The notes beneath the pieces are model-generated. The model ran no database searches. It saw only the letters and a list, made by a program, of their open reading frames with translations, and was not told the DNA's origin. The translations under genes were made by a program, and so were the position numbers. From Albugo candida (taxonomy: Eukaryota > Oomycota > Peronosporomycetes > Albuginales > Albuginaceae), in assembly GCA_905220665.1 (NCBI GenBank), contig CAJNAR010000144.1, forward strand, positions 496,001-560,000: a DNA stretch of 64,000 bases, written 5' to 3'. Shown here in pieces: positions 1-11,722 of the stretch. Positions within the stretch are counted from its first letter, which is position 1. Each line of letters opens with the position of its first letter.

Positions 1-540
1 TAACGAAGTACAGGCAACACGACTTCAGTAGACTCACCTTACCTACGTAATTATCCAACAAAAAGATATGATGAAACAACAACGAACGGTACACAAGGCT
101 AAAGTCAAGAATCTGACGTCATCGTCTTCGTCCTTTATAGCTTAATATTTCCGGCAATGCCGGTACTGGAACACGATACAAGATGCAAAATACTGGGTTT
201 CTCATTTGATCAAATGAATAGTGGTAAACAAATCTTGGACTTGTAAATAATGCCATGAGTGTATGAAGAATGCTGTCAATGCAACATCGGCTTGCATCAC
301 TATCACAATCGATACTGCACCGATAGCTTAGAAAATTAACGGTAACTTGAATATCGCTGATCACTGGTTTTATTCACCGGATGAAGCAACATGGGCGCCA
401 ATGAGAAAGAGTGTCTTATTTCGACGGGTGGCTCTCAATATTCGTTTAAATTGTTCGGCGTGTTTCGATCCGGATCGAGTACTGCTCGTATGTTCCCTCG
501 ACCTTCCTATGTTAATATGTTACTAATATAGAGGACGGCA
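1..540. repeat. Remnant of a preceding repeat unit
   Basis: No gene is supported here. Bases around 160-420 are a decayed copy of the segment that lies upstream of family X genes: the 'gccggtactg' and 'gaagcaacatgggcg' blocks recur near 7,320, 16,205-16,470 and 24,880-25,150. The stretch that should follow, an X gene and the U region, is missing, and the sequence passes directly into the 3' flank of Y1. I infer a deletion joining a truncated older unit to copy A. The minus-strand ORF at 119-364 lies over this decayed repeat and shows no recognisable domain. Confidence 0.5.
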
Positions 541-762
541 TGTGGATGTGATACACCCACCATACAATAGCATAGCTATTTTTTAGGCCGCGAAATCATG
601 TCAAATACTGATGCTATGACAACGACCATGAATACTCGTGCTGAATGTAAAATAAATAGTGGAAGACTAGCAACAAACACAAGTATAGCAGAGAAAATAA
701 AAAATCAGATTTTGCAGACTGTGCGATCTGACGGAAACCATGTGATGCATGCTTTTAATTCT

Positions 763-1506
763 TCAATTGCTTGAGGGGGCAGCGGAGCGTGCACGTACTG
801 TTCTTGAGATAGCATGAGCGCCTGGTCGAGTGCGTACAGCTGTCCTTAGACATTTATAAGGCTGGTAGATAAATGAGGTTAATATGAAGCCGTCACGAAA
901 AGACATGCCGACATCTCCAGCAAATGCGGTAATCGGAAATTGCTTGCCATCGCTATAACGTTCATTGTGCACAAGCTCACCATAAAGTCTTCCAAATACT
1001 GCACCGAGAACAAATGCCGAAGGTGGACACTTCTCTCGGATGGTGGATAAACTTGGTATTAGATTATACGCATCTACCAGAGCGGTATGAAGAGCTTCAT
1101 AAACTTTTGTACAAAGCTTCTTTATCGACGTGCTGGGAACGGGTTCTTCGGCACACAGAGATATGTCTTTTTGGAGTGCGGTAATTTCTGTGACGCTATC
1201 AACCAGTGAGCGACTATGTAGCATATGTTGATGATCTGATTCACAATCTATATAGTGCAACGCCACTTTTCTGATGGCCTTCACGAATGTTCTTTTGATC
1301 TTCATGCATGTTTCATCACTTCCGTCCAAACAATGCTGATCCCCATACTTGAAAACTTGGCTGGTTAGAGTTTCTTCACATTCAGCGCGGGTAGAGTCCG
1401 AGATATAGCGCAACACACGTCCAGGCTCGCCCTTCAGATCTTGCTGCTGTAGAAGTTGACCGTTCAAGCAAATTAGGCTGAGTAGTGTGGCTAGTGTTTG
1501 AAGCAT
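763..1506 (-). CDS. Family Y secreted protein, copy 1 (effector candidate)
   Basis: Single-exon ORF of 247 residues from the ATG at 1,506. A longer open frame runs to 1,593, but its extra codons are the promoter element read as protein, so I chose the internal ATG. The N-terminus (MLQTLATLLSLICLNG) is a good signal peptide. The mature protein has about eight cysteines, a conserved RSLV at residues 99-102, and a hydrophobic C-terminal segment ending ILTSFIYQPYKCL. Paralogs are Y2 (10,984-11,691) and Y3 (19,029-19,691). I recognise no known domain and assign no function. Signal peptide, rapid divergence and tandem copies fit a secreted effector candidate; that is inference. Confidence 0.7.
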   Translation of the reverse strand: MLQTLATLLSLICLNGQLLQQQDLKGEPGRVLRYISDSTRAECEETLTSQVFKYGDQHCLDGSDETCMKIKRTFVKAIRKVALHYIDCESDHQHMLHSRSLVDSVTEITALQKDISLCAEEPVPSTSIKKLCTKVYEALHTALVDAYNLIPSLSTIREKCPPSAFVLGAVFGRLYGELVHNERYSDGKQFPITAFAGDVGMSFRDGFILTSFIYQPYKCLRTAVRTRPGAHAISRTVRARSAAPSSN

Positions 1507-1520
1507 TTTAGCAATTGATC

Positions 1521-1539
1521 GTGAATGTGTGAATGAATA
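1521..1539 (-). promoter_or_regulatory. Oomycete Inr+FPR core promoter of Y1
   Basis: Read on the minus strand the site is TATTCATTCACACATTCAC, ending about 15 bases before the Y1 ATG. It matches the oomycete initiator plus flanking promoter consensus (TCATTY..CA(A/T)TTY) and aligns base for base with sites before Y2, Y3 and X3. It fixes the Y1 start at 1,506 and predicts a leader of about 25-30 nt. Confidence 0.75.
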
Positions 1540-3816
1540 GTAAGCTGTCAAATTGACCAAAATATAGATTTGGACGCATACAACGTTTGGCAATCTTTAT
1601 GGAAAATTCAGATTTTGATCAATCTGATCGAATGTAGCACACGTTTTAGAGTACGTCTTCACATGCACATAGTCGTGGCAACCCGTTCAATGTAGAAGTT
1701 TTAGATTCTTCAAGTGCAAGAATTAACAGCGATGCCATCAGAAATTACGAGCCATCCGAACCATCAAGCGCGCATTATGTCGTTATGGGTATGTGATTGC
1801 GATGCATCTCAATTATTGCCAAATGTGCTGAAAGTGACGAAAAACATCAAAAATATGGAATGCTTAAAGGGTTATTCCTAGCAGTCTTTCTTTCATGAGA
1901 AGCTTCCATAGAATTGCCCACTACACCAAACCACTACTACATCTATTCTATTTCATGCTGATCCAGCTCCAGCCTTGCTTGTGGTCGAAACTCTCAGCCA
2001 GTCACGCCTTACGATATTCCTCAAATTTAGTATTCATACGTACTTTCCATCGAACAGCCGTTTCTGGAATAACATTCAATGATGCCTCGCAACCCCTCTG
2101 TACGGCTTTGTACCGCTTGATCCAATTGTTGGTATGACGGTGTGTTTTATTACACTTATGCATGATGGTTAGCGCCGGATGATTTTTGCCAGTCTTGTAC
2201 ACCCTTCGAAACAGTAGAAAGTGCTCTATTGACGGAAGCTATATCGCTGGTCTTCCGAATTTATGTGCAGAATGCTGAAGATTCATTTGCAGAATAATTC
2301 GTACCAGATATAATGATTATTTTACATTTTTCCACATAATTTAGGCCTAGGCCAACCCCTGTGAGCAAAGGAAGACACAACTGGTATTCCTCAATATAAA
2401 TCTGATCGACTCTGTTATGTATATAGCTTGGTACCCCTGTTTTATTATACTTCAGCCAAGGATTCAGCTGTATCGAGTTATAGGGAATCAAGGGCTTTGT
2501 GCAACAAGGCTGTGGCAGACATTGGGTATGTGTTAGTAACCAGGAGAAGATACTTGGTAAAACGCATAATCTATGAAGGGCAGATAGTGCACGCATAGCG
2601 CAAGTCTAATTGTTTTGCAGATAAACACTTGTACACAGGTTCTATTTGATAAAAACCATCAATTATACCAATGGGATTCAAGATTGCATGGAAGGACACT
2701 CGACTGACCTCGTTCGTGCTCGGATATTCGATAAGTATCCCTATTCTTGTAAGTGTCGACCTGGACGCTCATAGCAGCTTTTACAATTGGACCCATAGCA
2801 TGAGCTTCTTCTTTGCCCTTGTCAAACCGGAAGCATCATGAGATTGTTTCTCATTTGGCGATTACTGCTACATCTCTGCTCTGGAGTTATCTTGGATTTT
2901 TCTTGAACTTGCACTTGATCTTGGCGTGACAAAATTGAGAAAACATATCACGTATGTTTGCTCATGTGCTCACCTGATTTTCAATCGGCTGAGCTGCAGT
3001 CTTGACAAATGAACAAAAGCTAGCGAGCTGTGATACGATTAAAAGTGATTTTTTGAAATACCGTTCACAACTCACTCTTGCGTTTCTCTCTGATCAAACA
3101 CCGACGTGCCATCCCCAGCTTTACCCGTACCAATAAACAAATACCAAAACTCAAACTTTCGTCATCCCTGTTTGTTTTTGTAGAACTTGCGTCCTTAGGG
3201 AATCAACTATTCCGTCATGCATGTGTATACAAACAAACCACCATAGATATTATCAATGTGATGGAGAAGCAGACAGAATCGAAGTTGTAAGCTATGCTTC
3301 AACCTTTGTCAATGAATAATTACATAGTGCAGAGTGTGACATTAGTCATCTTTTAGGCAGACGGTGCTTCTCAGCAGTATATCGCACTAACGATCGCTTC
3401 AGATGTCGACCTTGATTGTCTATCTTGCTGAATTTTTTTGGGTCCAGTTGCATTGCGATTCCGTGTGGAATGACATGCGACAACTTCTGATAGACTCTTG
3501 CATTATCATCACTGGACCACTTCAAAAGCCGTTAACCGTTGGATGCTACTTCAATACACGCGCCAGAATCCTCCCTACTTCCATCCTCTTCAAGACACTT
3601 GAAACACTTAAAGTTGCCTAGTGCCTTTGAACTTTCCAATACATGTGTACATTGTTTTGAGTAAGATTTCTTCCCATAATTGAATCCTTATAGTGAAACC
3701 GCTGATCTGAACCCCTCCACCACCGGTTTGATAGTGATCATTTAATAAACCATATCACCACTTGCAAAAGGATTTGTCGTGACATTGATTGTGCTCTGCC
3801 TTGTTATTCCCAAAAT
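1540..3816. other. Repeat-unit spacer of copy A with decayed T-family DNA
   Basis: No intact gene seen. Bases 1,560-1,600 hold a 'ttggacgcat' block conserved upstream of all three Y genes. Bases 1,880-2,230 align with the T remnants of copies B (around 12,100-12,480) and C (20,100-20,460). Bases 3,391-3,620 align with 13,720-13,990 and 21,830-22,090. Short open frames here (for example 2,261-2,596 minus and 3,078-3,290 plus) are not conserved in frame between copies, so I do not call them genes. Confidence 0.5.
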
Positions 3817-5900
3817 TCAAATACACTCTATATTTAAATTGATTGCGTAATGTGCTTCTGACTTGAAGAGATATCGCTCCACAGATAATACACGGTACAC
3901 GGTGTATTGGTGGACTATCTCGTTTTCACAAACTTTCCCGGCAAGGTGTCTATGATTTTGACCGTATGCATACAATGAGACAAACAGATTAGCGTAAGAC
4001 GAGTTCAACATCGTTGACCGACTGGAATCCATACTTAGTATCTCAGACATTGTCATCTGATTCTAAGCACCCCGTAGCTATCAGATTTTCATCCCAGCAG
4101 ATTCTCGACGGGTCCATTGTAGTGGACTGCTGAATTTGTAATACTTCGATTATCCTTTCCGGCTACGTAACATGAAACTACCGTGTGATTTAGCAATAGT
4201 CAAAAAGGACAAACGAAAGATCTCACTTGGAAATGAAGAAAACACTACACACTTTTGTTAGCCTTTAGCAGGTACATCTGTGCTTCTTAAGACGTAATAG
4301 TCGTCGTCTCTTTATGCTTGTAGCAGTGTCCTGTATCACGCACATATCCCAATCAGTTTTAAAAAGCCTTTATATTGCTACTAAACCGTTTGATGGATCT
4401 GTATACGTACATTGGCGTCATAATTACTATAGATAATCGATTCATTTGTTTTAGGCCATTGCTACATGTACACCCCCTGATTAATAGCCAATCAAAAGCC
4501 TGGAAAAACACCCTTGCGTCGCGAAATTGCTCGAACGTGTAAATTACTGTTTCACCTCTGTCTAAGTAGCAAGGTCGAGACCATGAACGAATAAATACAA
4601 AAAAGAAGCATTTATAAAAACAGTAGTCACTTGGCCGAAGTTATACTCTTCCTCTTCCTATCTTTTCTGCACGAATTCAGCTTTTTGGCTGAATCAGAAG
4701 CGTATGATGTCGCAAAAATGATATTTTGTCTTATTTTAGAAGCGATCAATTGCTTCCTGCTCAAAAAGCAGTGGTGTAGCATCCATAGAGAGAGTCTTGA
4801 GCACACATAAATTCAATGAGATTGCGTCTAGTTATAACAGAAGATACATCGGTGGCTTCATATACAAAAAAGCCTATTTTCACAGCAAGCCAAGTCGTCT
4901 GTGCAGTAGCGAACATCATTCATTCACTTAAGCTGCAACATTATAAATACAAAAACGGACGCATCAAACGTAGCTTGAATCTTTTGCCAGAAGATGTTTC
5001 TTCCAGTGAAGAAGCGGGAGAACCTGTCTGAAAATCTTATACATTCAAAAGAATGAAAACAACCTATATAGCACAGGAGCATGTACCGAATCCAGCAACT
5101 AGGAGAGATGTGCCACGTCTAAGTAATGTTTCAATTAGGAAGCCTTCAGCCTAGCCGTAAAGGAATATTTCTCTCAGACTCCTCGAAGCAGACATAATGA
5201 TCAATCACTTCAGATGTGGCTGTATAAGAACATGATCTTGGTTAAGATGCCAGCTGATCGGAGACGAGTGCAAGCATAGTGTACGATGCTTTGAGGAAAA
5301 GGCCTTCATGATAGATCAATACATTCAGCAATGCTGAATGGCTTAAATAGTGTCAAGAGTATGTTAAGAGACAAAAGACGATCTATCGAGGTGTTTCTCC
5401 TATCCTGCATTGAAGATTGCTCTAGTTATTATACACTCAAATGACAATAACTAGAAAGAGCAGGAGGTGTCGTCTCCTTGAAGTGTAAATTGTCGTGTAC
5501 AAGTTACGTTCATTGTTATAACTGTGTGAGAAGGCGCAGCATCAGCACTTGAATTACGAATCTGCAGCGAAAAGATTCCTAACAGGAGGAAGCCACGCGT
5601 CCATGCAGTTTCGCGACGCGAGGGAGTTTTTCCAGGCTTTTGATTGGCTATTAACCAGGGGGTGTACATATAGCAGCGGCCTTGCTTTATTGGATCATTT
5701 CAGAAAGAATCACTGATCTCGCTTCCAAATACTGTGTGACAGCCACTTTGCAATCGAAGCTCTATAACCTTGGCTTGGCCTAACATTTGTTTCATGCCAT
5801 CATCTTGTTGGAAAAACTCGTCGACTTTACACAAGTGTCTCTGCTCTTTACAGAATCGAGAATGACAGAATTAATGTGTCTGGTGCGAAAGACCTGGGTT
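3817..5900 (-). pseudogene. Family W remnant in copy A, split by an insertion
   Basis: Two minus-strand pieces resemble the W ORFs of copies B and C. The piece at 3,817-4,056 (including KSEAHYAINLN) aligns with the W segment around 22,313-22,520. The piece at about 5,700-5,900 contains TQVFRTRHIN, matching TQVFRTRQIH in copy C. Between them sits the inverted-repeat element 4,454-5,681. Stops and frame changes rule out an intact protein. Function unknown; there is no known domain. Confidence 0.45.
4454..5681. mobile_element. 1.2 kb non-autonomous inverted-repeat element (MITE-like)
   Basis: The ends are inverted repeats of about 85-90 bp. The left end, starting ggcc at 4,454 and running through 'tgtacaccccctg' and 'gcctggaaaaac' to about 4,541, is matched in reverse complement by 5,595-5,681. 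Flanks carry an imperfect 8-bp duplication, TTGTTTTA (4,446-4,453) and TTGCTTTA (5,682-5,689). Copies B (around 14,810) and C (around 22,915) lack the insertion and show the empty site. No transposase ORF is present; the largest frame inside is about 70 codons. Superfamily uncertain; an 8-9 bp target duplication would suit hAT or Mutator types. Confidence 0.8.
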
Positions 5901-6372
5901 GCTTGTTTCGGCAAAATGATGTAGCCTCCAAAACGAGGATATACAAAGCTATTTTGGAATATCTTTTTAGTTCCGCTTGATGGCCCAACGCAGTACTATC
6001 AAAATCGATACCAATACCCAAGTCGTCCTATGCGTTTGACTCTAATCCTCGACATTTGGTCGTCCTATCATTCTCAGCAAAGCTTTGACCGTTATAAGTA
6101 AGGTTTACGTGATCACCCATAAAAAAATCTTGTGTAATAAAACCGTCGGGCAAGTCGGTTTTCTTCCAGATTGATGCATTTCAAGTTGCGCAAGGTCTCA
6201 AATCTGTGTCTCTCGAATTTCAACAAGTCGATTCCAAGCCATGTCAAGAAACCTAAAAAAGTTGACAAATCACATGCCGTCAAGTGTGCGTAGCTGAATT
6301 ATCCAAAGATTCAAAGTATCTAATTAAGTGAGCATATGCATCGCTGATGATGCAGGTACCTGATTATGACGC

Positions 6373-7560
6373 ATGCACAGATTCTTTAAACTCGAGTACC
6401 CCAGAGAGCTTGTGATCGAAGGGATACAATTCCACCTCAATTCAATACTTGTGATAGCTTTCAACGAGTTGTTAAATGCATCGATAGCACCGGCTTCATC
6501 GCAGCTCCAGATCGTTAGTGCATTCATTGCTCCGGTCTTTACTTTTGCATTTATTGCAACGGACTTGGCGCAAGCATTGTATTTGTATTTGTTCAACACA
6601 AAGCGTCTGAAGTGTTTGATCAAAGAAACACGAATGCCTCAGTAACTTTGCGTCCATTTTACGTATTTATCAAATAATGTAGCCACTATGGTGACGCTGG
6701 ACCGGCTGCGTGTGCGCATTCACATCGACCTTTCGACCAACCTTTGTGACTGAATAGTCCATCATTCGATCAGTTGGGTCTCTGGACTCGGCTTTGGTTG
6801 TAAGATCGCATGCAACCGATAAGATAAGTAAATTATTTGTTCCGTCGATAAAAGGAGAAACTCTTCATTCAGCGTTTTCACCGACTGATGCAGTTTATCT
6901 TCTGCTTTTTCATAAGAAAGGATCATCCATATCTGTTCAATCCAAATTTCCTGCTTCTGCTTCCTCGCAAGCTGATAAGAAGACGGCGCTGGAAGAAACT
7001 TTAAAGAGTGGTGAATCAGAGACGCGAAGAGAACGGCCTGGGATCAATTGTCCATTGTGATTCGTAAGTTTTTGCATCAATCAAAGAACCATGCCGTTCC
7101 GAACTACTTCAATCGTTAGAAAAAAGGAACAAACAATAGTTGGCTTGGTTCAACCAGAATTGGACGCATTCCATGCAGCATATAAACTCACCTGTAAACA
7201 GGTAGATCCAAGCCAAATTTCTGGATGGAAGGACAATTAACGGCATACAAGGTCTATACTGAAGTATCTGATGCGATCGTTTTCGTGACTTCTACAATCA
7301 TCAATGTTTTGGGCATTGCCGGTACTGAAGCACAAAAGGAGATGCAACAGACTTTAAAGATGGTCTATCTATTCGATCAGACGGAAATGAAAGACATCCC
7401 TCAGACTTGTTGTCAACAGCTCTATGAGTCAAAGGCATATGAGACAGATGGATTGCAGAATCCAATCAGTACAACATTATCTTTCATCCCCTGCTAGAAT
7501 CCAGTCGATCTGCGCCCGGAGCGTTGCCAGGCTTATATGAGGGAACCTACATCACGCTCA
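6373..7560 (+). pseudogene. Family V remnant in copy A
   Basis: A plus-strand series of open segments in different frames (6,373-6,645, 6,794-7,060, 7,225-7,497) aligns in order with copies B (15,196-16,480) and C (23,398-25,150). Shared protein pieces include TAGLKNPVNTT-like text near the 3' end and a hydrophobic DAIVFVTST segment. The first segment ends with a hydrophobic stretch then KRLKCL, a pattern seen at the C-termini of families X and Y. Frame breaks between segments in every copy argue for a decayed gene. It could alternatively be a multi-exon gene whose introns I cannot place. Confidence 0.4.
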
Positions 7561-8528
7561 ATTATTTGTAATCACCTAATTGGAGCAACATAGGCGTCAG
7601 CTCAAACTCTACGGATTTCCCGCAAATTTGAGCACTTGCGTACATTCCCAATTAAGATTGCACGCTCGAGACAGTATAGATTTTCCCGGTAAAATGGAAG
7701 CATGATGACACAAGTATTTTCGGAGTCCGGAAGACTAGTTGAGTCAAAAATGACCAGCTCTCTGTCAATACCAATGACAGAAATGATGTTCCAGCAAGCG
7801 TGGCATGGTGTCATTGCTAATGCTTACTCCCTTGCTTATGTGATAAGGCAATGATTCTCGCAGCTTTCTACAAACAGATATTTCCGGTCAAAACCATGAA
7901 AAAATATTGGACTCACTGGCTTACGAGTTGCAGCTTCGTAATACAGTCCTGAATCGCAGCAGAGGTTCTTTTGTTGCGCATATGGCTAGACGAAACACGA
8001 AAGACCTTATTGGAGGGAGATATGGATTTTTAAGTGCTTCTTTCGTGCGCACCTTCTGCAAACAAAAATGAAAGACAGTAGAAGTACATATTTTATATAA
8101 ACACTTCAAATGAACCGCACACACGCACTGTCCATGGAATCCGGCTTTCCTCGCGGTTCTTTATGATTGAACGCAGCATATAGTTCATCGCATTCAATGT
8201 GCAGCAAGACTTCCTAATCGAATTCGAGTAGTGTCTGGCAAAGTCTACGAAACCACACATGAGTTAAATATGACACGTTCGACGTACGAGTATACACTTC
8301 ACTCGAAAAAAGCTACCAATACTTGCGCCCAATTGCTTTTCCAATCGGATAATTATAAAAATCAATATAAGAATCTTTGAGGTCTCCTACAGAGAAGCAG
8401 AATGCACAGTTTGGGGTGATTCGGATGATGTGGGAAGTATCAAAGGTCCCTTTTTCATTCTTCCCGTTTTTCTCAGGTTGCGAGATACTGTAAAAAGCTA
8501 ATTTGTCATTTCCTCACGGATCGTCTAG
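7561..8528. other. Spacer between V remnant and X1 in copy A
   Basis: Homologous to the X3 upstream region of copy C (25,150-25,700), with an extra block of about 200 bp near 7,780-7,980 absent from copy C. In the position of the X3 promoter the sequence is a degraded initiator (TGTCATTTCCTCA around 8,504). No gene supported. Confidence 0.4.
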
Positions 8529-9248
8529 ATGCTACAAACACTAACGATAGCGCTCAGACTCTATACCCAAACGCTCTACTAGCCCAAGTGCAAGCTAGTT
8601 TTTTGAGACAAGCTCTCGATTGCAGAGCAATGTTGAACTCGAAGATAACGCGATGGAAGAAACAGCTTCGCACAAGGTCGTGAAGTTATCCTCTAGTAGC
8701 GATTGATACTAATCAGGCCACAAGCGGTTACGAAAGCTCTGAGATAGACTCCTTTTTCTGCCTCAAGAATCGCAGCATTCCCACAAAAGGTGCGAGAAAA
8801 TATGCTCTTGCTAAATTATTAAAATCTCATACGAAACATTCTGCCACCAATACAAAGAAACATCCGTTGTGCGAGAGGATACATGATGGAGTAGCGTTGG
8901 CTGGCATACGTTTTGGTCAAGCTCATCCAGATTGTGAGTACAGTCTTCAAATATCACATCATGATCCTTCACTAGCAAAAAGCACGTAAAAATAAGAATA
9001 TATACACCCGATGGTGCCTACAAAAGTGTATTGCAGGATCCCAATGAATTCAAAATCCAGGAATATTGGAGGAGTTTGCAGAGAACATGAAGTTTGGTTT
9101 GAATGAGTCAACCAATCTAGTACGAGGTCTTTTAGGTATGTCCCTACTATTGCAACACCTTCCAACACTGGTGGTTATCATTGCTGTCGAAATGAGGAAT
9201 CATATATCCAGGGCCATCTTTCGTATCCCAACGTTGCAACTGCGGTAG
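8529..9248 (+). pseudogene. Family X copy 1, disrupted secreted-protein gene
   Basis: Aligns with X3 from its ATG onwards. The first 17 codons still read as a signal peptide (MLQTLTIALRLYTQTLY), then a TAG occurs. Alignment with X3 shows a one-base loss within the signal-peptide region that shifts the frame. Later segments such as ERIHDGVALAGIRFGQAHPDCEYSL-like text (8,874-8,945) and GLNESTNLVRGLLGMSLLLQ are recognisable in other frames. After the CCAACACTGGTGG block (9,157-9,169) the sequence no longer matches X3 but matches X2. No intact product is expected. Confidence 0.65.
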
Positions 9249-10059
9249 CAAAGTAGCAAGCTTCTTACATCAACTTAAATTAGGGAAGATTGTCAAGAAT
9301 GAACTGTGTTTTTTTTGCTTCAATCGCAATGTTGCGATCTAATGACTACGCAGGAACCAACCAGAAAGCTGTCAACTGAGTGCTATCACGCTAGCTACAA
9401 TACTCATAAGGGCGCAGATACGAAACATAATGCACGCTTTGGAAAACCACACCGTAAAATCAACGTTTGTGGACATCGTTCACTCTGAGAAATATCATCG
9501 GAAAGGTGGCACTGCTCTTGTGACTGATATGTCAAGTGTGCTTGTCAGGGACATCATACACTTTGATCGCTCCAGTTTTTCTTTCAATATAAATGCGTAC
9601 ACCATCATTATCCGAATGCGATAACAGAACACTGTGACTAAAAAGAAGGCCAGTGTGGTGAAAAATTGAAGAGTCAAAGAGCTAGTCTATGTAGCTTGCA
9701 TAAAGTAAGGCTAAACGCCATTTCTAGTGGCAGCCAAGCTCCAACGTGTACAGTGGCAAAAAACGCGTTCTGCCGATTATGGTTCTATAGCCATTTGTTG
9801 ACGGCACCGAGCCCAAGGCCCGAATGAAAGATCTATTCTGACATACGCATGATAATATTTAGGCAACGCGCAACGTATAATTCCCCACCTCGAGAGTTGG
9901 TATACAGAGCATCACTATCATGTTGTTAAGATCTCATGCTGCATTGACACTATCGATCTGTCTAAGATTGCTATCACTCTAGATGATTCTTACCTCACAG
10001 AGTAATGGCAGCGGCCGCACAGCTAGGATCATGGACAGTTAGAGCATGCTTCTTTCTAC
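9249..10059. other. Spacer downstream of X1
   Basis: Collinear with 17,230-18,045 of copy B (for example 'agtcaaagagctagtctat' at 9,673 and 17,651). It contains decayed coding-like text shared with the X2 3' region, but no conserved open frame. Confidence 0.4.
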
Positions 10060-10844
10060 TGGGGATAATGAGGTAGAGTGTGAACTAAGAAGTTCGTATC
10101 ATTACATAAGATTACGGGAGACACAGCAGATTAAGCATAAGCCGCTTGGACATGTAAGTCTTTTGCATAAGTCATATTCATCCTAAGGTGCATAGCTTCA
10201 AAGCTTCCCTGGCGCTTGCAATATTCCTAGCTTACAGTCGGTGATTGATAAGCTTTGTGACACTTGCATGATACTTTGGTCTTATTGGCAAGTTGGTAAT
10301 GATATTGCTAACATTTGCAGCCTTTATTTTCACCCGTGGCCTCGTCTTCTTCAGAGGTGCGCTATTCCATCGGCACTCACTCAGCGCAATACATACACGC
10401 GCACGCTGACGATTTAGTGGCATTGGTCTTCGTTGACCACGCCTTTCTGATGATAGCTTGAAATAGATTAGACACAATGTCGCATACTCGATTGAACACT
10501 TTGTACAAACCTTGGATTAATTGCTTTGTGTTGCTTCCTGTAGGAAGCTTTCTATAACGACAGTGAGGCACGAACGTGCTTTCCCATTTTACGATTTTAC
10601 CGATCAACCTGCCGAAAATGCTATTACAGTTTGAAATGATCTTTTCCAACAATATCGGCTGCTTCTGAACTCGGTCTTTGTCTCCAATCGACAAAGCGAT
10701 GCCGTAACCCATGTTTTTCGACTGCGGGACGTAGATTACTTTTGCAAAGCAATTAAAAAGTATGCGCAAGCAGAGCAAACATTCAAGGATAGCATAGCTA
10801 TTGTACAGACAGCAAGAATATGTCGAATACTTATACTTCAACAA
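10060..10844 (-). pseudogene. Family U remnant, copy B-side
   Basis: A 155-codon minus-strand frame (10,377-10,844) followed by a frame shift into a second frame (10,232-10,477). The same segments recur at 18,046-18,838 in different frame combinations; both copies contain LVHN/LVHT and ASVTKLIN-like pieces. The N-terminal part (YAILECLLCLRILFNCFA) is hydrophobic. No domain is recognised. The frame disagreement between copies supports a pseudogene, although a gene with an unplaced intron is possible. Confidence 0.4.
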
Positions 10845-10983
10845 TGATCATGGAGACACGTGCTCGATATAGGTAGACAAAATTGATGAAACACTCATTC
10901 AAGCGCAAATTGTAGCGCAAAAGAGTTGATTCTATTGAGCAGATTATGTGGTCTGACTTAATCATCTTGATGCATACTTCCAT

Positions 10984-11691
10984 TTATGAATTCGTTGGAT
11001 GATTAGTGCTAGATTCACCAGGTTCGCCCAAAATTCCACACGCTCGGTCGATCACATACACCACCGATATTACACATAGGGTAAAATAGTGCCAAGCAAT
11101 CGAGATGACACAGGTGTCACGGAGAACTTTGCCGGCTAGATTCGATAATTGCTTGCCCATGTTGGCATGACTATCAGTCTCGCAGTAAAGCACTCTATAT
11201 ATCAAGTCCATCACTGCCACACCAATAATGAGACTATTTCTTGGCAACAAAATTTTGCGCGCAACTTTTAAAACGGACATAGCCTGAATCAAAACCTTTT
11301 CGGCACTCTCACGAACTGTAAGACAGAAGGGACTTGCCGACCGGAGATCAGTATTTTGATCGCATGCAGATATAACGCTTATCGCATCGTCCGTTTCCGA
11401 GGTTACTTGGATCATTTCCGTTTCCCGCTGGATATTTTCCGCTGTTCTCTTAACCAGTGAACGGCTTTGTGCCCTTCGTCCACCTTTATGTTCCATGTAC
11501 TGGTTAGCCAAGCTCAAGCCGAAATTGTGGAATATAATGCGAAGGCTTATGCAGCTTTCTTGCAAGCTTTCATCCGCGCATGTCTTTTTTACCCCAGTAA
11601 GAATTGAATCGAGTTCAGGACTCCCAACATGCTTAGTAGGCGACACGTTTAAAAGAACAAGGCTGAGTAGCGAGGCTAGTATTCGAAGCAT
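10984..11691 (-). CDS. Family Y secreted protein, copy 2 (effector candidate)
   Basis: Single-exon ORF of 235 residues from the ATG at 11,691. The start is set by the promoter element that ends 12 bases upstream; the extra upstream open frame to 11,814 reads through that promoter. Signal peptide MLRILASLLSLVLLNVS. It shares with Y3 an N-terminal PELDS...KK.C.D.SL...C block and carries RSLV at residues 77-80 in a basic context (GGRRAQSRSLVKR). The C-terminal half is hydrophobic (YFTLCVISVVYVI), so a membrane-associated or tightly packed helical C-terminus is possible. No known domain. Secreted effector candidate by context. Confidence 0.7.
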   Translation of the reverse strand: MLRILASLLSLVLLNVSPTKHVGSPELDSILTGVKKTCADESLQESCISLRIIFHNFGLSLANQYMEHKGGRRAQSRSLVKRTAENIQRETEMIQVTSETDDAISVISACDQNTDLRSASPFCLTVRESAEKVLIQAMSVLKVARKILLPRNSLIIGVAVMDLIYRVLYCETDSHANMGKQLSNLAGKVLRDTCVISIAWHYFTLCVISVVYVIDRACGILGEPGESSTNHPTNS

Positions 11692-11703
11692 TTGCGCACT
11701 AGA

Positions 11704-11722
11704 TGGTGAATGTGCGAATGAC
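11704..11722 (-). promoter_or_regulatory. Oomycete Inr+FPR core promoter of Y2
   Basis: Minus strand reads GGTCATTCGCACATTCACC, close to the X3 element (GGTCATTCGCAATTTCCCC). Placed 12 bases before the ATG at 11,691. Confidence 0.8.

Larger units (their letters stand above)
567..10788. repeat. Tandem segmental duplication, copy A
   Basis: First of three recognisable copies of a multi-kilobase unit. The shared anchor 'atagcatagcta' occurs at 567, 10,789 and 18,845, always just downstream (3') of a Y gene. Order inside the unit on the plus strand is Y(-), T(-), W(-), V(+), X(+), U(-). Copy A is about 2.2 kb longer than copy B, partly because of the 1.2 kb inverted-repeat element at 4,454-5,681. 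It is the most diverged copy: X is a pseudogene, and W and V are fragmentary. Confidence 0.75.

Noticed and set aside
1507..1593. N-terminal extension of Y1 (and the matching extensions of Y2 and Y3) with conserved SFxHxxS text
   Set aside because: The conserved bases are the initiator/FPR promoter read as protein; the extensions start at different places and diverge, and a signal peptide begins at the internal ATG in each case.
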